Source: Rhodothermus sp.
Lineage (GTDB): Bacteria > Bacteroidota > Rhodothermia > Rhodothermales > Rhodothermaceae
Assembly (NCBI GenBank): GCA_026989375.1
Contig: JALSJJ010000002.1
Span: forward strand, 1-35,821
Reading direction: 5' to 3'
DNA: 35,821 nucleotides
Positions 1 through 6,719 of the stretch are shown one piece after another. Position numbers and translations under genes: made by a program. The notes beneath the pieces were generated by a model. The model saw nothing but the letters and a program-made list of their open reading frames with translations, was not told the origin of the DNA and searched no databases. How positions within the stretch are numbered: the first letter of the stretch is position 1; each line of letters starts with the position of its first letter.

Positions 1-834
1 GACGTGGTGGATGCGGTGGGGGTGTTGGACGGGTATTTTCCGGAGGCGTTGTTTTTTCGGGAGCCGGAGTTGTTCGAGGCGTATCTGGAGGATTTGCGGG
101 ATCGGGGGGAGGGGGTGGATTATATGGCGGTGTGTGTGCCGAATTATTTGCACGGGGCGCATGTTCGGATGGCGTTTCGGGTGGGTGCGGATGCGTTGTG
201 TGAGAAGCCGCTGGTGATAGATCCGGCAGAGCTGGATCGGCTGGAGGAGTTAGAGGCGAAGCTGGGGCGTCGAGTGTGGACGGTGTTGCAGTTGCGGGTG
301 CATCCGTCGTTGGTGGGGCTTCGGGCGCGGTTGTTGGAGGAGGGTGGGGTCAAGGAGGTGGAGTTGACGTATGTGACGGGTCGGGGTCCGTGGTACATGC
401 GGAGTTGGAAGGCGCGGGAGGAGCTCAGCGGGGGAGTAGCGATGAACATAGGGATTCACTTTTTCGATTTGCTGCACTGGATGTTTGGGGCGTTGGAGCG
501 GGCGGAGCTGCATGTTCGGACGGCGACGACGTGGGCGGGTTATTTAGAGTTGGAGCGTGCGCGGGTGCGTTGGTTTTTGTCGATTGATGGGCGCTATGTG
601 CCGGAGGTTTTGCGTCGTCGGGGTCAGCGGACGTACCGGTCGATTCGGATCGAAGGGGAGGAGGTGGAGTTTTCGGGGGGGTTTGAGGAGTTACACACGG
701 AGGTGTATCGTCGGACGCTTGCTGGGGAGGGTTTTGGGATTGCGGAGGCGCGGGCGGCGATTGAGACGGTGGCGCGATTGCGGGAGTTGGAGGTGATAAG
801 CGATGGTGAGCGGCACAGTTTGTTGGTGCTATGA
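1..834 (+). CDS. WbpB/WlbA-like Gfo/Idh/MocA oxidoreductase, 5' end missing
   Basis: This is an NAD-dependent sugar-nucleotide dehydrogenase of the Gfo/Idh/MocA family, closest in character to WlbA/WbpB, which oxidise UDP-N-acetylglucosaminuronate at C3 on the way to diacetamido-uronic acid residues of surface polysaccharide. The frame is open from base 1, and the first visible residues correspond to a point roughly 35-40 residues into such proteins, so the N-terminal GxGxxG nucleotide-binding loop lies outside the window. The visible part holds the conserved CEKPLV motif (around residue 66) and a central [12 protein letters not shown] stretch typical of the C-terminal domain. The stop overlaps the start of the next gene in an ATGA junction, so the two are translationally coupled. 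Codon use is extremely G/T rich at third positions, unlike the rest of the window. The family call is firm; the exact substrate is inferred from the neighbouring WbpD-like gene. Confidence 0.88.
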   Translation, partial: DVVDAVGVLDGYFPEALFFREPELFEAYLEDLRDRGEGVDYMAVCVPNYLHGAHVRMAFRVGADALCEKPLVIDPAELDRLEELEAKLGRRVWTVLQLRVHPSLVGLRARLLEEGGVKEVELTYVTGRGPWYMRSWKAREELSGGVAMNIGIHFFDLLHWMFGALERAELHVRTATTWAGYLELERARVRWFLSIDGRYVPEVLRRRGQRTYRSIRIEGEEVEFSGGFEELHTEVYRRTLAGEGFGIAEARAAIETVARLRELEVISDGERHSLLVL

Positions 835-1409
835 GTTGGTGGAAGCATGAAACAGCGGTGGTGGAGGCGGGTGCCCGGATTGGGGAGGGCACGCGGATCT
901 GGCATTTTAGTCATGTGATGGCGGGTGCGGAGATTGGGGCGCACTGCACGCTGGGGCAGAACGTGTTTGTGGCGCGAGGGGTGAAGGTGGGGGATTATTG
1001 CAAGATTCAGAACAACGTGTCGTTGTACGAGGGGGTGGAGTTGGAGGATTATGTGTTTTGCGGGCCGAGCATGGTGTTTACGAACGTGCGGACGCCGCGG
1101 GCGGCGTTTCCGCGGAAAGGTTCTTATGTTCGGACGCGGGTGTGTTATGGGGCGTCGATTGGGGCGAATGCGACGGTAGTGTGTGGGGTTCGGATAGGTC
1201 GGTGGGCGTTAGTAGCGGCGGGAGCGGTGGTGACGCGGGATGTGCCGGATTACGGTTTGGTGGCGGGGGTACCGGCGCGTCTGGTGGGGTGGGTGTGCGA
1301 GTGTGGGATTCCGTTGCGCTTTGAAGGGAGGCAAGCCACCTGCGCCGAATGTGGTCGGCAGTACGTGCAGGAGGACGAACGAACCGTACAGCGACTGGGA
1401 ACACCTTGA
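831..1409 (+). CDS. WbpD/WlbB-like UDP-sugar N-acetyltransferase (left-handed beta helix)
   Basis: This 192-residue protein is a hexapeptide-repeat acetyltransferase. WbpD/WlbB members acetylate the 3-amino group of UDP-2-acetamido-3-amino-2,3-dideoxyglucuronate, the step that follows the WbpB oxidation and an aminotransferase. Repeated I-G/V-G hexapeptides run from about residue 10 to 150, and the C-terminus carries a CxC...CxxC arrangement (CECG, CAECG) typical of this family. It overlaps the upstream oxidoreductase by ATGA. Start and length fit the family. Codon use up to about base 1315 is strongly NNG/NNT biased, but the last 30 codons switch to C- and A-ending codons, so the compositional boundary lies inside this gene. 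No aminotransferase (WbpE) follows; it may lie upstream of the window. Confidence 0.88.
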   Translation: MSWWKHETAVVEAGARIGEGTRIWHFSHVMAGAEIGAHCTLGQNVFVARGVKVGDYCKIQNNVSLYEGVELEDYVFCGPSMVFTNVRTPRAAFPRKGSYVRTRVCYGASIGANATVVCGVRIGRWALVAAGAVVTRDVPDYGLVAGVPARLVGWVCECGIPLRFEGRQATCAECGRQYVQEDERTVQRLGTP

Positions 1410-1600
1410 AGCAACTTCAAGCACTTTTCAATTGAACCTCTCCATTTTACCGTCTGGCGTAGTTTTTCGACCGGTGGGCTCGTAGAACCTTGATTTTTTC
1501 CGGCGGTTATTGTTGTGTGCTTCATCCCTGCTTTACAAAAAGTAGCAAACGACGATATTGCCCGTAAGGGAAGTTTCACCAATAGCCGGTGTGTTGTGCC
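1410..1600. other. intergenic region, weak promoter candidate
   Basis: No gene or RNA is recognised here. TTTACA at 1532-1537 and TATTGC at 1556-1561, separated by 18 bases, could form a weak sigma-A-type promoter for the orphan gene at 1601. There is no clear terminator after the acetyltransferase. Confidence 0.3.
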
Positions 1601-2356
1601 ATGGAGCGTTCGTTTGCGCGGGATGCGGGCAAGGGGCTGCGGCTTGAGCATTTTCTCAGTGGAGCATCGGACGTTGAGCGCGCCCAGTACACGATTCTGG
1701 CTGCCCTGCAGGAAACGCACCGTGAGTTTTCGCGGAATGCCATTTATCCCTATCTGAGCGATCTGATTCACTTGTTTGAACAGCTACAGCACATTTTGCG
1801 AGGGCTGGAGGGCATTCGTAATGCTGCTCCGGGCGAAGTGCGACAGGTGGACTGGGAAGCCTGTCGATTGATTTACGAGCGACCGGCTTTCGACGCCGAT
1901 CGCATTGCCGCCGTCGAGGAGCTGATTCGCTGGGCGCTGCCGTATATCCAGAAAGCCATAGAAGAAGGACGAACGATTTTCGAGTTTGTGGAGGAGCATC
2001 TCCACATGGAGCCCGTTGGCATTGTGCCGTCCTATCAGGAAGAAGGGTACCTGATCGTTCCGGATCAGCGAGGAGGTACCCTGCACGTGTTACAGTATCA
2101 GCTTTCGGTGGTCACCGGAGGCAAGGAGCGCTATCGGACGTTGCGCACCTTACATCTCAAGCAATTGCCGCTGCAGGGCGTCTATCCGGCGCCGCAGCGT
2201 ATCAAGCTGGATCTAATTGCCGAACGTCGTGAGCTGCCCAACCCGGCTACTTATTTCTTTACTACCGACCTGGACTTTCCGTTTGCGCAGACCGTGTTGC
2301 CGGTTGCCAAGCGCAAGCTGATGCGGCATCTATTTACGCAAATAGGCCGCGCCTGA
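1601..2356 (+). CDS. conserved-looking protein of unknown function
   Basis: This 251-residue protein is not recognised. The ORF track begins at a GTG (1589), but the ATG at 1601 gives a more natural N-terminus (MERSFARDAG), and no Shine-Dalgarno sequence decides between them. The sequence is soluble, with no signal peptide or membrane segment. Residues 30-75 and 100-135 look helical and rich in E, Q and L. The C-terminal half (about 140-240) alternates beta-like stretches such as TLHVLQYQLSVV. Codon use matches the bulk of the window. It stands alone: upstream is the compositionally distinct sugar gene pair, and downstream a convergent rhodanese gene. No function is proposed. Confidence 0.75.
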   Translation: MERSFARDAGKGLRLEHFLSGASDVERAQYTILAALQETHREFSRNAIYPYLSDLIHLFEQLQHILRGLEGIRNAAPGEVRQVDWEACRLIYERPAFDADRIAAVEELIRWALPYIQKAIEEGRTIFEFVEEHLHMEPVGIVPSYQEEGYLIVPDQRGGTLHVLQYQLSVVTGGKERYRTLRTLHLKQLPLQGVYPAPQRIKLDLIAERRELPNPATYFFTTDLDFPFAQTVLPVAKRKLMRHLFTQIGRA

Positions 2357-2407
2357 AAAAAAGGGCGGCATCGGTGGCATCGGTCGATGCCAGGCCGAAT
2401 GCCGCCC
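2356..2407 (-). terminator. intrinsic terminator of the rhodanese gene
   Basis: GGGCGGCAT at 2363-2371 is the exact inverted repeat of ATGCCGCCC at 2399-2407. A run of seven A on the left (2356-2362) becomes a U-tract on the minus strand, directly after the stem. The inner loop also holds GCATCGGTCGATGC, which can pair on itself. It lies between two convergent genes, and its A run overlaps the last base of the plus-strand stop codon. Confidence 0.85.
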
Positions 2408-2434
2408 AGGGTCGCGCAGCCACTCGGTACAGAC

Positions 2435-3277
2435 TCAGCGCTCAATGGGCGCCCCTACCAGGTTGCCCCACTCGGTCCAGGACCCGTCGTAGTTGCGGAC
2501 GTTCGGATAACCCAGCAGTTCGTGCAGGACGAACCAGGAGTGCGATGACCGTTCCCCGATACGGCAGTAAGTAATAACGGGCTTGTCAGGGGTCACGCCT
2601 TTTTCGGCATAGAGAGCCTGCAGTTCTTCAATCGACTTGAACGTCCCGTCTTCGCGCACCGCCTGCGACCAGGGAATGTTCGTAGCGCCCGGAATGTGAC
2701 CGCCCCGCTGGGCCGTTTCTGACAGGCCGGGAGGCGCCAGAATTTCACCGCGGAATTCTTCGGGCGAGCGCACATCGACCAGCGCAAAACGTTCCTGGCG
2801 GATTAGTTCGGCCACGTCGTCGCGGAAAGCACGCAGGTGTGCGTTGATTCGCGTTACTTTGTAGTCGGTTGGCTCGTAGGTGGGCACTTCGGTGGTTAGT
2901 GGACGGTTTTCAGCCACCCATTTCTTGCGGCCGCCGTCCATCAGGCGCACGTCCTCGTGGCCATAGTACTTCATGAGCCAGTAGGCCCAGGCGGCAAACC
3001 AGTTGTTGTTGTCGCCATAGAGCACAACCGTCGTGTCAGGACGAATGCCCGATTGGCTCAGCAGCCGCTCGTAGTCGGCCTGCTGGACAATGTCACGCCG
3101 AATCTGGTCCTGTAGCTGGGTTTTCCAGTTCCAGCCGACAGCGCCAGGTAGATGGCCTGTTTCGTAGGCTGACGTATCGACGTCGACTTCCACGAAGCGC
3201 ACGTTGGGGTTGTTCAGATGCGCTTCGGCCCATTCGGTGTCGACGAGAACGGCAGGCCGGGTAGAAGTCTGTGCCAT
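2435..3277 (-). CDS. rhodanese-type sulfurtransferase
   Basis: This 280-residue tandem-rhodanese protein would move sulfane sulfur from thiosulfate or a persulfide donor to an acceptor such as cyanide or a protein thiol, and is probably cytoplasmic. The N-terminal domain (about 1-130) is the non-catalytic copy. The C-terminal domain (about 150-280) carries the active-site loop CRIGERSS with the catalytic cysteine at about residue 238, followed by the usual NYDGSWTEWG ending. That loop resembles thiosulfate sulfurtransferases more than mercaptopyruvate enzymes (CGSGVTA), but specificity cannot be fixed from sequence. A good ribosome site (AAGGAG) precedes the ATG. It lies 139 bases downstream of the siroheme gene pair on the same strand, which suits a role in sulfur metabolism. 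A strong terminator follows. Confidence 0.9.
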   Translation of the reverse strand: MAQTSTRPAVLVDTEWAEAHLNNPNVRFVEVDVDTSAYETGHLPGAVGWNWKTQLQDQIRRDIVQQADYERLLSQSGIRPDTTVVLYGDNNNWFAAWAYWLMKYYGHEDVRLMDGGRKKWVAENRPLTTEVPTYEPTDYKVTRINAHLRAFRDDVAELIRQERFALVDVRSPEEFRGEILAPPGLSETAQRGGHIPGATNIPWSQAVREDGTFKSIEELQALYAEKGVTPDKPVITYCRIGERSSHSWFVLHELLGYPNVRNYDGSWTEWGNLVGAPIER

Positions 3278-3416
3278 GGCTCCTTTTCAAGTTTGGTTTT
3301 TGGGGATGGAGGCTTTCGTTGTTCGATGGATCGTAAGGTTGCAGTCAGTAAGACGGCCGATTGTGTGAACATCGGGGGACGATATTGGAAGTCGACATCA
3401 TTTTGTTGTTCAGGCT

Positions 3417-4160
3417 TTAAGGAGTAACCGGGGTATGGAGAGATAAGTAGCCAGGTTGGGTACAGGCTTCCTGATAGCGTGCGAAAAGCTGCGCCATGGT
3501 GTCGGGATCCGGTAAGGCAGCCGCAACGGCTTCGCCGACGAGTTCGCCAATGCGGGTGCGTGCTTCCGCAAAGCGTTGCTGCCGCAGCAGGTCGAGTACG
3601 TCGCTGTCGACCAGGGCATACCAGCGAGCTCTGCGTTCGGCAAAGTCCGGGTAATGGGTGGCCATGGGCAGACGGAGCGCACCCATGAGATCCAGAAAGA
3701 GTGCGTATTCAGGCCCCAGGTGCTGTTCCAGCATGTCGCGAAGTCGCACGGCAAGCGCAGGGGACTGGCCGCTGGTCGAGATGGCAATGACCAGCGGACC
3801 GCGACGGACGACCGCGCCCGCCACGAAGGTGCAATGCGGCACGTCATCCATGGCATTGATGAGCACGCGTTCGCGCTGCGCTTCCTGCCAGATTGGCTCG
3901 GTTGCTTCGGGGTTGGTAACCGCCACGATGGCCAGGAACGCATGCTGTAGATCACCGGGCCGGTACCAGCGGGCGTGCCAGGTAAGCCGCCCTTCCTCGG
4001 CCCAGGCGCGGAGACGTGGCGTGATAGTCTCGCTAATAAGTACGACATCGGCGCCGCAGGCCAGCAGCTCGGCCACCTTGCGTTCGGCCTCGTGCGTGCC
4101 ACCAAAGACCACGCAGCGGCGTCCTTCCAGCTTGTTCAGAAAAATCGGATATACACGCAT
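3417..4160 (-). CDS. precorrin-2 dehydrogenase / sirohydrochlorin ferrochelatase (CysG N-domain type)
   Basis: This 247-residue protein matches the CysG N-terminal / Met8p / SirC type. It oxidises precorrin-2 to sirohydrochlorin with NAD and, in bifunctional members, inserts iron to give siroheme. The start MRVYPIFLNKLEGRRCVVFGGTHEA carries the Rossmann nucleotide loop in a slightly unusual form (GGTHEA rather than GGGxVA). A central NAMDDVPHCTF segment and ISTSGQSPALAVRLR follow the family pattern (family: NxxDxxxxCxF and STxGxSPxLAxxxR). It starts 3 bases after the uroporphyrinogen methyltransferase stop, so the two form one operon in which siroheme for sulfite or nitrite reductase is made from uroporphyrinogen III. 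It therefore lies under control of the cysteine-codon leader upstream of that operon. Whether it also chelates iron is inferred from family membership. Confidence 0.9.
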   Translation of the reverse strand: MRVYPIFLNKLEGRRCVVFGGTHEAERKVAELLACGADVVLISETITPRLRAWAEEGRLTWHARWYRPGDLQHAFLAIVAVTNPEATEPIWQEAQRERVLINAMDDVPHCTFVAGAVVRRGPLVIAISTSGQSPALAVRLRDMLEQHLGPEYALFLDLMGALRLPMATHYPDFAERRARWYALVDSDVLDLLRQQRFAEARTRIGELVGEAVAAALPDPDTMAQLFARYQEACTQPGYLSLHTPVTP

Positions 4161-4163
4161 GGC

Positions 4164-4970
4164 TCAGGGAGTAGAGGGATGGATTGCTGGATGCAACGCG
4201 AAGGGAGACGGAGCCGGCTTCGGGTGGAACCAGTCCAGCTCGTGGGCCAGGTGGGCCACTTCGCCAACGACCACGGTGGCGGGCGTGCTCAGGGTAGCTG
4301 CGCGTTCGGCAATGTCGGCCAGCGTACCGATCACGCGTTGCTGGGCGGCGGTCGTCCCGTTGCTGATGACCGCCACGGGCGTATCGTGGGCGCGGCCGTG
4401 TTCACGTAGCCTGCGGGTTAGCTCAGGCAGGCGGCGCAGGCCCATCAACAGCACGAGTGTATCAATGCGGGCCAGTGCGGACCAGTCCAGCGCAAGCGTC
4501 TCCAGGTCGCAGCGATGGCCGGTCACGACGGCAAAGGCGCCGGCCACGCCGCGCTGCGTCACCGGAATGCCCGCATAAGCTGGCACGGCAATGGCGCTGG
4601 TAACGCCTGGTACCACCTCGAAAGGAATACCGGCCTGGACCAGCGCTTGCGCTTCTTCCCCCCCACGTCCAAAAACGAACGGATCGCCCCCTTTCAGGCG
4701 TACCACGATCAGGTTGCGACGCGCCCGGTCGATCAGCAGCGCTTGAATGGCTTCCTGAGGCCGCATGTGGCGACCGGGCGTCTTGCCCACGTAGATGCGC
4801 TCGGCTGCCGGCGGCGCCTCCTCCAGCAACGCCGGGTGCACCAGCCGGTCGTAGACAACGACCTCGGCCCGACGCAGCAGCGACAACCCTCGTACGGTGA
4901 TCAACTCCGGATCACCCGGACCGGCACCGACCAGATAAACTTTGCCCCGTTCAATCGGACGACTATACAT
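4164..4970 (-). CDS. cobA: uroporphyrinogen-III C-methyltransferase (SUMT)
   Basis: This 268-residue SAM-dependent enzyme methylates uroporphyrinogen III at C2 and C7 to give precorrin-2, the branch point to siroheme and cobalamin. It shows the family signatures [15 protein letters not shown] near the N-terminus and [17 protein letters not shown] around residues 80-95, plus [10 protein letters not shown]. The ORF track extends to 5048 through a TTG, but that extension reads straight through the terminator hairpin and encodes an unrelated W/F-rich stretch, so I place the start at the ATG at 4970 ([10 protein letters not shown]). It is the first gene of the siroheme pair and follows a leader with a cysteine-rich peptide and an attenuator, which argues for siroheme (sulfur assimilation) as its main use. 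The last 20 residues are proline-rich and not conserved-looking. Confidence 0.93.
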   Translation of the reverse strand: MYSRPIERGKVYLVGAGPGDPELITVRGLSLLRRAEVVVYDRLVHPALLEEAPPAAERIYVGKTPGRHMRPQEAIQALLIDRARRNLIVVRLKGGDPFVFGRGGEEAQALVQAGIPFEVVPGVTSAIAVPAYAGIPVTQRGVAGAFAVVTGHRCDLETLALDWSALARIDTLVLLMGLRRLPELTRRLREHGRAHDTPVAVISNGTTAAQQRVIGTLADIAERAATLSTPATVVVGEVAHLAHELDWFHPKPAPSPFALHPAIHPSTP

Positions 4971-5006
4971 GATCACAGCGCAAGAAAACGTAAACCAGAC
5001 CCAAAC

Positions 5007-5040
5007 GAAAAAGCCCCTCACCGCAGAGCGGGAGGGGCGC
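5007..5040 (-). terminator. attenuator terminator in the siroheme leader (segments 3:4)
   Basis: On the minus strand GCCCCTC (5038-5032) pairs with GAGGGGC (5019-5013). The loop adds CCGC/GCGG, giving an 11 bp GC-rich stem with a three-base loop and one bulge. TTTTT follows immediately (5012-5008). It lies between the leader-peptide stop and the cobA start, so it is placed to stop transcription before the structural genes. Confidence 0.85.
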
Positions 5041-5157
5041 TGTATCAAATGATTGGCTGTATTTCAACTACAGCGGCTATAGGTACAGCAGACCCCTCCC
5101 CTCTGCGGAGCACAACACCGACAGCCGCAACAGAGGAGGAAGGTCTGTACCTGTACC
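5021..5157 (-). promoter_or_regulatory. transcription attenuator: mutually exclusive pause hairpin, antiterminator and terminator
   Basis: Reading the minus strand, segment 1 (5157-5125) starts GGTACAG and includes CAGACC and CCTCCTCTG. Segment 2 (5108-5082) is its imperfect inverted complement and ends CTGTACC. Segment 2's first 16 bases, CCGCAGAGGGGAGGGG (5108-5093), are complementary to segment 3, CCCCTCCCGCTCTGCGG (5037-5021), over 16 pairs with one bulged G. Segment 3 is also the 5' arm and loop of the terminator. Thus 1:2 permits the 3:4 terminator, and 2:3 prevents it. The cysteine codons of the leader peptide overlap the end of segment 1 and the 1-2 loop. This is the arrangement of the trp and his attenuators; the cysteine response is inferred. 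Confidence 0.8.
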
Positions 5158-5171
5158 GAATGCATAACCAT
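5064..5171 (-). CDS. cysteine-rich leader peptide (35 aa) of the siroheme operon
   Basis: This short frame was missed by the ORF track. It opens with ATG at 5171 (a second in-frame ATG at 5165) and closes with TGA at 5066-5064. Eight of its 35 residues are cysteine. Five of them fall in seven codons (CCGCRCC, 5132-5112), then CC at 5090-5085 and a last C at 5072. No Shine-Dalgarno sequence is evident, which is common in this phylum. It lies entirely within the segments of the attenuator and upstream of the terminator and cobA. A product of this size and composition is best read as a regulatory leader peptide whose translation reports cysteinyl-tRNA supply, not as a functional protein. Expression is predicted, not shown. 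Confidence 0.78.
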   Translation of the reverse strand: MVMHSVQVQTFLLCCGCRCCAPQRGGVCCTYSRCS

Positions 5172-5189
5172 ACGGGCGTCAACGACTGA

Positions 5190-5224
5190 AGTATAATTTA
5201 CAACTCACGACCCGCCGAATGCAA
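5190..5224 (-). promoter_or_regulatory. candidate promoter of the cysteine leader/siroheme operon
   Basis: On the minus strand TTGCAT (5224-5219) is followed after 18 bases by TAAATT (5200-5195), and a TATACT (5195-5190) overlaps it. Either -10 would start a transcript about 15-20 bases before the leader ATG. The site lies just after the metB stop, and no terminator separates the two, so read-through from metB is also possible. Confidence 0.45.
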
Positions 5225-5227
5225 CGT

Positions 5228-6388
5228 TTATGCAGGCACGTCTGCTGGCTTGTAGGCCAGCGCCTGCTCCAGGTCGGCAAGCAGGTCCTCCGTAGCCTCG
5301 ATACCGACCGATAGGCGGATCAGGTTATCTGTAATGCCGGCTGCCTTGCGCTGTTCCGGACGCATCGACGCATGGCTCATTGTCGCCGGATGCTCAATGA
5401 GCGATTCAACACCGCCTAACGACTCGGCCAGCGTGAAAACACGTGTGGATCGCAGCACGTGATGGACGGCCTCCAGCCCTCCTTTCACCGTAAAAGAGAC
5501 CATTCCTCCGAATCCCTTCTGCTGGCGTGCGGCAATCTCGTGGCCTTCATGGGAGGGAAGGCCCGGATAGAACACACGCTCCACGTTGGGATGCTGCTCC
5601 AGAAAGCGAGCAACAGCCATCGCATTGTGTTCATGCTGCCGGATTCGCACCGGGAGCGTCTTCAATCCACGCAGTACGAGCCAGCTATCAAAGGGACCCG
5701 CAATGGTACCGTGGGCATTGGCTACAAACTGCAACTGTTCGTTCAGCTCCTCGGTGCGAACGATCACCGCTCCACCGATTACGTCGGAGTGGCCGTTCAG
5801 GTACTTCGTAGTCGAATAAACCACGATGTCGGCCCCGAAGTCCATTGGACGCTGCTGCAGGGGCGATAGAAAAGTATTGTCAACCACCACCAGCAGGTTG
5901 TGGGCCCGGGCAAACTGGCAGAGCGCCTCCAGATCGACAATGCGCAGCAAGGGATTCGAAGGCGTCTCTACCCAGAGAATACGGGTGTTCGGACGAAGAG
6001 CAGCTTCGAGGGCAGCCGAATTACGCAGATCGACGAACGATACCGCCAACTTGCCCTGGCGCTCCAGCAGGTTGAGCAGGCGTTCGGTACCTCCATAGCA
6101 GTCATGGGCGCAGATCACATGGATGCCGTGGTCGAACAGGGCCAGCACTGTCGAAATGGCCGCCATGCCACTGGTGGTGGCTACGGCGCCGGCGCCGCCT
6201 TCCAGGTCGGCCAGCACCTCTTCCAGGGTACGCCGCGTCGGGTTGCCGCTGCGTGAGTAGTCGTAGCCTTTGGTCTGGCCGATGTCTTCAAAGCGGAACG
6301 TGGCGCACTGGTAAATGGGCGGAACGACACTGTTGTAGCTGGTATCAGTCTGCTGACCGGCCAGCGTCAGACGCGTCTGTGGCTGCAT
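5228..6388 (-). CDS. metB: cystathionine gamma-synthase
   Basis: This 386-residue PLP enzyme of the Cys/Met metabolism family would condense an activated homoserine (O-succinyl or O-acetyl) with cysteine to give cystathionine for methionine synthesis. The PLP-binding lysine lies in YSTTKYLNGHSDV (about K195). The family motifs YSRSGNPTRRTLE, VETPSNPLLRIVD and SLGGVESLIEHPATMSH are intact. Length is normal for the family, and cystathionine gamma-lyase or O-acetylhomoserine sulfhydrylase remain possible because the subfamily shares these motifs. A SAM-I riboswitch directly upstream strongly favours a methionine-biosynthetic role. The ATG at 6388 lies 8 bases after a hairpin arm that is part of the riboswitch output. 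Confidence 0.88.
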   Translation of the reverse strand: MQPQTRLTLAGQQTDTSYNSVVPPIYQCATFRFEDIGQTKGYDYSRSGNPTRRTLEEVLADLEGGAGAVATTSGMAAISTVLALFDHGIHVICAHDCYGGTERLLNLLERQGKLAVSFVDLRNSAALEAALRPNTRILWVETPSNPLLRIVDLEALCQFARAHNLLVVVDNTFLSPLQQRPMDFGADIVVYSTTKYLNGHSDVIGGAVIVRTEELNEQLQFVANAHGTIAGPFDSWLVLRGLKTLPVRIRQHEHNAMAVARFLEQHPNVERVFYPGLPSHEGHEIAARQQKGFGGMVSFTVKGGLEAVHHVLRSTRVFTLAESLGGVESLIEHPATMSHASMRPEQRKAAGITDNLIRLSVGIEATEDLLADLEQALAYKPADVPA

Positions 6389-6440
6389 AGCTCTTACGGT
6401 TCTTGATGGTGAAACAACGCGTAAACCTCATCAAGAACCG
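6389..6440 (-). promoter_or_regulatory. SAM-I expression platform (start-site sequestering hairpin)
   Basis: On the minus strand CGGTTCTTGATG (6440-6429) is perfectly complementary to CATCAAGAACCG (6408-6397), giving a 12 bp hairpin with a 20-base loop that ends 8 bases before the metB ATG. No U-tract follows, so it looks like a translational rather than a transcriptional switch. The same GTTCTTGATGAG segment (6438-6427) is also perfectly complementary to the riboswitch 5' P1 strand CTCATCAAGAAC (6652-6641). Confidence 0.72.
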
Positions 6441-6531
6441 AGCGTGTGGAACCCCGGCAGACGCCACAAGCTGTTCTCATCTTCCCCGAAACGGACCCCC
6501 GAGGAACGGCGGCGCGGCACGCATAGGGTTC

Positions 6532-6652
6532 CTCATCATTTCCGGGCTACGTTCCGGGCAGGATTTAGCACCGGACGGCACCTCCCTGCCGGCAGGAGAT
6601 GCCCGGTTGCTACGACGTCATCGGGCCTGTTCCCTCGGTCGTTCTTGATGAG
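6532..6652 (-). ncRNA. SAM-I (S-box) riboswitch aptamer
   Basis: The minus strand shows the conserved S-box elements in order: the P1 5' strand CTCATC followed by AAGAACGACC, the GAGGGAACAGGCCC block, a TGA, GCAACC, a variable P3 hairpin with CTGCCGGCAGG, then GGTGCTAAATCCTGC, a P4 hairpin with CCGG arms, and the closing P1 strand GATGAG (6537-6532). It lies 144 bases upstream of metB. SAM-I riboswitches bind S-adenosylmethionine and switch off methionine genes. Aptamer identity is secure; the mode of output is treated separately. Confidence 0.95.
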
Positions 6653-6663
6653 ACTTGAATCTT

Positions 6664-6693
6664 AAAATACGGCCTGAAGGGCCCGGAAGACAA
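6664..6693 (-). promoter_or_regulatory. promoter of the SAM riboswitch-metB transcript
   Basis: On the minus strand TTGTCT (6693-6688) and TATTTT (6669-6664) are separated by 18 bases. The predicted start falls a few bases before the riboswitch P1 strand at 6652, as expected for an S-box leader. It lies between the end of the protoporphyrinogen oxidase gene and the aptamer. Confidence 0.6.
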
Positions 6694-6719
6694 GCTGCCC
6701 GCGATTTCTTGATGGAATC

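Noticed and set aside
425-892. 155-codon minus-strand ORF rich in P, S and T
   Set aside because: It is antisense to the G/T-biased oxidoreductase; its proline-rich product is a by-product of that bias.
4971-5048. TTG-started N-terminal extension of the cobA frame
   Set aside because: It reads through the attenuator terminator hairpin and encodes a W/F-rich stretch not seen in the family; the ATG at 4970 fits SUMT proteins.
5007-5180. T-box, SAM or cobalamin riboswitch in the siroheme leader
   Set aside because: None of the conserved blocks (T-box sequence, S-box core, B12 box) is present; the Cys-rich frame plus alternative hairpins explain the region better.
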